A model generated the notes under the pieces. The model was not told the origin of the DNA. It saw only the letters and a program-made list of their open reading frames with translations, and searched no databases. Source: Scytonema sp. RU_4_4 (GTDB lineage Bacteria > Cyanobacteriota > Cyanobacteriia > Cyanobacteriales > Nostocaceae). Taken from it: a stretch of 38,125 nt of DNA. Of the stretch, positions 34,726-38,125 are shown one piece after another. The first letter of the stretch is position 1; every line of letters starts with the position of its first letter. The stretch spans positions 1 to 38,125 of the forward strand of contig JAAUSC010000050.1 of the NCBI GenBank assembly GCA_012031965.1. The letters are read 5' to 3'. The translations under genes and the position numbers were made by a program.

Positions 34726-34965
34726 ATGCCACAGTACTCTAGCACTCAGCCAACAACTCACCCTGTGAATACCAGCTTTAAGGGTTCTGCTGATGTCCAT
34801 ACCAATAATTTGATAGGGTTGTCTATCATCTCCTTTCCTATAGTTCTTTTGCTAGGAATAATTACTTATAAAAAGTATCGCACTGCTGTTTTCCGCAGAC
34901 AAGTCGCTACCCTAGAAAAAATTTGGTTGATGAATGTTCAAAATAATACTTATAGACAAGATTGA
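34726..34965 (+). CDS. Small single-span membrane protein, unknown function
   Basis: 79 residues from ATG at 34726, chosen because GGAGGG lies about 5 nt upstream (34716-34721); an in-frame TTG at 34714 overlaps that ribosome site. It has a polar Thr/Ser-rich N-terminus (PQYSSTQPTTHPVNTSF), one hydrophobic helix (about 29-48, LIGLSIISFPIVLLLGIITY) followed by basic residues (KKYRTAVFRRQ), and a short amphipathic tail. The charge pattern suggests the C-terminus is cytoplasmic. I do not recognise a family. The gene stands alone between two minus-strand genes. Confidence 0.6.
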   Translation: MPQYSSTQPTTHPVNTSFKGSADVHTNNLIGLSIISFPIVLLLGIITYKKYRTAVFRRQVATLEKIWLMNVQNNTYRQD

Positions 34966-35290
34966 ATTATAGAAAATAACAAATTTATCTTTGGTTTTTG
35001 GAAACTGTGTCCAAAACTTTAAAAGAAAAATTTGCATCTCACCCCCGCCCCTAATCCCCACTATGTCCTAAGCCCGCAGCGCTTACGCGAACGTGGGGAC
35101 CCCACGTTACCCTCTGCGATGCGTTGGTAAGCGGTGATAGTGAGGGTGGGGCGAGGTGATATGTATGAATGCAACTTGGCATTATAGCGATTCTCGTTTG
35201 AATCAAATACACAACAATGTATAGAGACGTTCCGCCAGAACGTTTCTACTGTATTGCACGCAATTGAAAACCGCTATAAACATAAAATTG
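34966..35290. repeat. Intergenic region with large imperfect palindrome and dispersed repeats
   Basis: 325 bp. An imperfect inverted repeat pairs TCACCCCCGCCCC..CCCCACTAT (35039-35064) with ATAGTGAGGGTGGGGCGAGGTGA (35137-35159 region). Inside is the perfect AACGTGGGG-A-CCCCACGTT (35090-35108) and a GATGCGTTGGTAAGCGG motif. Further on is a GAGACGTTC/GAACGTTTC hairpin (35223-35246). The CCCCACTAT and CGTGGGGACCC pieces recur inside the helicase gene. Confidence 0.7.
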
Positions 35291-36001
35291 CTACAACTTC
35301 CTAACAACAGGCTGACCATCTTTGACTTCGCCTACCAACACCACATCTGCACAGTTGACGAAGATACCATTTTCCAACACGCCGGGAATATTATTCAGTA
35401 TTTTTTCTAGATTAGCTGGGTCATTAATATTGTCAAATTTGACATCTATAACCATGTTGCCTTGGTCGGTAATCACTGGACCAGCTTTTTTCACACCCAT
35501 ACGCAGTTCTGGTTTACCACCAAGTGTTTCAATTGCCCATGTTACAGGAGTGAGTGCCATTGGTATCACTTCTACTGGAACTGGGAAAACAGCACCCAGT
35601 CGGTCAACTAATTTAGCACCATCCACGACTACGATAAACTGATTTGCCAAGTAATCCACGACCTTTTCGCGGGTATGTGCTGCACCACCACCTTTAATTA
35701 GGTTCTTTTGCGGATCAACTTCATCTGCACCATCGATCGCAATGTCAATGTGGTTAATAGCGTCTAAAGTGGTGAGTGGAATGCCATACTGCTTTGCTAA
35801 CACTTCTGCTTGAAACGAAGTGGGGACACCAACGATATTTTTCAGATCGCCCGATTTGAGGCGATCGCCTATAAATTGAATTGCATATGCCGTCGTTGAA
35901 CCCGTACCCAATCCGACAATAGAATCTGATTGTACCAGGGCGGCGGCGGCTTTACCGACTTCTTGCTTACTCAACTTTACGGGGTCTACTGCTGCGGTCA
36001 T
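35291..36001 (-). CDS. rpiA: Ribose-5-phosphate isomerase A
   Basis: 236 residues from ATG at 36001, which has GAGGAG seven nt upstream; a TTG two codons earlier is rejected. It interconverts ribose 5-phosphate and ribulose 5-phosphate in the pentose phosphate and Calvin pathways. Motifs: [51 protein letters not shown] and a C-terminal domain with [14 protein letters not shown]. All catalytic positions look intact. Confidence 0.95.
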   Translation of the reverse strand: MTAAVDPVKLSKQEVGKAAAALVQSDSIVGLGTGSTTAYAIQFIGDRLKSGDLKNIVGVPTSFQAEVLAKQYGIPLTTLDAINHIDIAIDGADEVDPQKNLIKGGGAAHTREKVVDYLANQFIVVVDGAKLVDRLGAVFPVPVEVIPMALTPVTWAIETLGGKPELRMGVKKAGPVITDQGNMVIDVKFDNINDPANLEKILNNIPGVLENGIFVNCADVVLVGEVKDGQPVVRKL

Positions 36002-36091
36002 TCCCAAAGCTCCTCAAAAACTCACTATAGAACATATTGACATGCCCTCCGGCTTGCCAGCTCCCCATATCTCCACTTTCCATCAACACAA

Positions 36092-36613
36092 CTAACTCAC
36101 CTTTGCGACAAGATCCTCGGGATTCATCAATTCATACGGTTCAAAAGGCTGGTGTATCCAAGGGTTATTAAGCAGATAATCAACATAGTAATCAGGTTCT
36201 ATGACTGAACAGGCTTTGTACCAAATGACAGCAGTGCGAATTTCCTCAACAGGAGAATCACTGTATTCTTTTAGCCAAGGGATGCTTTGCTCAAGTGTCA
36301 TTCCAGAGTCTACCAAGTCATCCACCAAAAGAATCCGCGAACCTAAATTTTCAGTCGTCATTGTCAAATGACGAGAAAATGTTAAATTTCCTCTTTGTTG
36401 CTTACCAGAGCCACTGTATGATGATGTTGCCAAAATCGCCAAAGGTTGTTTGTAAATACGTGAGAGGATATCTCCTACACGCAGTCCTCCTCTAGCAAGG
36501 CAAACAATTTGGTTGAATTTCCAACCGGATTGATAAACTTGAGCAGCCAGTTGTTCAATTTTTTGGTGATAATCTGACCAAGAAACGTAAAGGTCTGGCA
36601 TAGGGAACTTCAT
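36092..36613 (-). CDS. Phosphoribosyltransferase (purine/xanthine PRTase-like)
   Basis: 173 residues. The PRPP-binding loop RILLVDDLVDSGMTLE is clear, with an upstream PPi-loop region (NQIVCLARGGLRVGDILSR) and a flexible-loop sequence (YSGSGKQQRGNLTF). The architecture resembles xanthine-guanine phosphoribosyltransferases, which salvage a purine base with PRPP. The exact base is not predictable. It lies 90 bp upstream of rpiA on the same strand and is divergent from the symporter gene. Start at 36613, with MPDLYVSW at 36601 as an alternative. Confidence 0.85.
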   Translation of the reverse strand: MKFPMPDLYVSWSDYHQKIEQLAAQVYQSGWKFNQIVCLARGGLRVGDILSRIYKQPLAILATSSYSGSGKQQRGNLTFSRHLTMTTENLGSRILLVDDLVDSGMTLEQSIPWLKEYSDSPVEEIRTAVIWYKACSVIEPDYYVDYLLNNPWIHQPFEPYELMNPEDLVAKVS

Positions 36614-36669
36614 TTATTGCTAAGAATGTAGGGCAAATTCCTTTGATTTTATTATGAGCGCAAGATATT

Positions 36670-38121
36670 ATGAGCGATTTTGCTTCTGATAGCAATTCTC
36701 AACAGACTCCTGAAAGTGAAAAACTGGATTTGAGTACCAAACTTGCTTTTGGTGCTGGAGATTTGGGAACGGCGATCACTGCTATGATTGGGATTTCTTA
36801 TTTGTCTCCCTTCCTGACAGATGTAGCTGGTTTAAATCCTCAATTAGCAGGACAAACCCAGCTGATTGGCAAAGTGTGGGATGCAGTCAATGATCCAATG
36901 GTGGGGGTGTTGAGCGATCGCACTCAAAGTCAGCAGGGAAGACGCTACCCTTGGATGATTTGGGGAGCAATTCCTTTTGGAGTCTTCTTTTTTTTGCAGT
37001 GGGTTGTACCTCACTTTAGTCATAACGAAAATACGAATCAGTGGGGCTTGTTTTGGTATTACACCGCTATTTCAATTTTATTTAACGCCTTCTATACAGT
37101 TGTCAATTTACCATATACTGCTCTGACAGCAGAACTCACCCAAGACTACGACGAACGCACCAATCTGAACAGTTTTCGCTTTACCTTTTCTATTGGCGGT
37201 AGCATTCTTGCTCTCGTTATCGGTTTAGTCATCTCCCTAGTGATTCCTGGTAACCGCAGCCAACAGTATTTATTGCTAGGAGCCATCTGTGCTATTATTT
37301 CTGTCTTGCCCGTGTATTGGTGTGTTTGGGGAACCAAAAAACGCGCTCAAGCTGTCGCAAAGTTACACCCTCAAACCGAACAAACTGTCTCTATTCCCAT
37401 ATTACAGCAACTCAAAATTGCTTTTACCAATCGCCCTTTCTTATTTGTGGTGGGCATTTATCTATGTTCTTGGTTAGCTGTCCAGCTAACAGCTGGCATT
37501 ATTCCTTACTTTGTCACCAGCTGGATGCGCCTTCAACAATGGCATATTAGCTTAGTGCTTTTGGCAGTGCAAGGAACTGCGATGTCTATGCTATTTGTTT
37601 GGACTGCCATCAGTCGTCGCTATGGCAAACAAGCCGTATACTTTATGGGAATGAGTTTGTGGATTATCGCTCAGGGAGGACTCTTTTTCGTACAGCCCGG
37701 TCAAGTTGTGTTGATGTACGTTTTAGCAGTTGTAGCAGGTTTTGGCGTATCCACTGCTTATCTTGTTCCCTGGTCAATGCTACCTGATGTCATTGAACTG
37801 GATGAATTAAAAACAGGACAGCGGCGGGAAGGCATTTTTTATAGTTTCATAGTGTTTGTGCAAAAAATCTGTTTGGGGTTAGCAGTGAGTTCGGTTTTAC
37901 AAAGCTTGGGTAGCGCTGGTTATATTAAACCGACAACGCAAATCCCGATACCAATCCAACCAGATTCCGTGTTAGAAGTCATTCGCTTTTCTATTGGTCC
38001 CATACCAGCGATCGCTTTAATTTGTGGCTTAGTTTTAACGTATTTTTACCCAATTACTCGCGAGATGCATACGCAAATTTTACTACAGCTTAAGGAACGT
38101 CACAAGAGCATGGAGAGTTGA
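36670..38121 (+). CDS. GPH-family sugar:cation symporter (MFS, MelB-like)
   Basis: 483 residues with about 12 hydrophobic helices. N-terminal LSTKLAFGAGDLGTAI, then GKVWDAVNDPMVGVLSDRTQSQQGRRYPWMIWGAIPFG (the family motif with Asp in the cation site and the DRT loop) and NLPYTALTAELTQDYDERTNLNSFRF match glycoside-pentoside-hexuronide:cation symporters. C-terminal repeats of the fold include VPWSMLPDVIELDELKTGQRREGIFYS. It should import a sugar or glycoside with Na+ or H+. Substrate unknown; rpiA and a phosphoribosyltransferase next door do not fix it. Complete, ending 4 bp before the window edge. Confidence 0.9.
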   Translation: MSDFASDSNSQQTPESEKLDLSTKLAFGAGDLGTAITAMIGISYLSPFLTDVAGLNPQLAGQTQLIGKVWDAVNDPMVGVLSDRTQSQQGRRYPWMIWGAIPFGVFFFLQWVVPHFSHNENTNQWGLFWYYTAISILFNAFYTVVNLPYTALTAELTQDYDERTNLNSFRFTFSIGGSILALVIGLVISLVIPGNRSQQYLLLGAICAIISVLPVYWCVWGTKKRAQAVAKLHPQTEQTVSIPILQQLKIAFTNRPFLFVVGIYLCSWLAVQLTAGIIPYFVTSWMRLQQWHISLVLLAVQGTAMSMLFVWTAISRRYGKQAVYFMGMSLWIIAQGGLFFVQPGQVVLMYVLAVVAGFGVSTAYLVPWSMLPDVIELDELKTGQRREGIFYSFIVFVQKICLGLAVSSVLQSLGSAGYIKPTTQIPIPIQPDSVLEVIRFSIGPIPAIALICGLVLTYFYPITREMHTQILLQLKERHKSMES

Positions 38122-38125
38122 CACT

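Overview
The window looks like chromosomal DNA from a filamentous, probably heterocyst-forming cyanobacterium. About twenty copies of the HIP1 octamer GCGATCGC are scattered through it. Cyanobacterial genes include a CrtR-type beta-carotene hydroxylase, a COP23-like secreted protein, a DUF2358 protein, an ArsA ATPase with an Hsp20-like tail and a Uma2-family protein. The intergenic space is full of the short palindromic and heptameric repeats typical of large Nostocales genomes. Genus cannot be fixed from the sequence alone.

Layout. (1) 1-4416, minus strand: a tandem group of three exported trypsin-like proteins plus a COP23-like protein. The lead member has lost its catalytic His and Ser; the last carries a TPR tail that runs off the window. 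(2) 4499-10107: an Lhr-like helicase with repeats inserted in its coding sequence, crtR and pyk. (3) 10211-12808: two glycosyltransferases around a Uma2 protein. (4) 12979-16769: a frameshifted radC, a phosphoribulokinase-like kinase and a dihydroxyacetone kinase operon whose dhaK is frameshifted. (5) 17367-19788: an SDR oxidoreductase and a solitary TnpB element. (6) 19760-25968, minus strand: the most unusual block, an apparent five-gene cassette of a P1B-like P-type ATPase, a DUF5132 protein and three proteins built from HMA-like domains carrying a PGRxR signature instead of CxxC. (7) 26057-28215: peptide deformylase and an HtrA-type protease split from its PDZ domain by a frameshift. (8) 28390-31410: dnaA, a clear oriC with seven perfect TTTTCCACA boxes, and dnaN. 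(9) 31516-38121: ArsA/Get3-like ATPase, DUF2358 protein, frameshifted aldo/keto reductase, a small membrane protein, rpiA, a phosphoribosyltransferase and a sugar:cation symporter.

How the genes fit together. The replication locus (dnaA-oriC-dnaN) is the anchor. Carbon metabolism is spread over pyk, dhaKL, the PRK paralogue, rpiA and the symporter. The best candidate for an undescribed system is the HMA/P-type ATPase/DUF5132 cassette, which has seven HMA-like domains over four proteins. Its ATPase has no CPC motif, one domain is split by a repeat insertion, and its last gene has its stop codon supplied by the neighbouring TnpB element.

Caution: four genes (radC, dhaK, htrA, aldo/keto reductase) are each broken by what looks like one missing base, in or next to a short homopolymer. 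That pattern fits assembly or base-calling error at least as well as gene decay.
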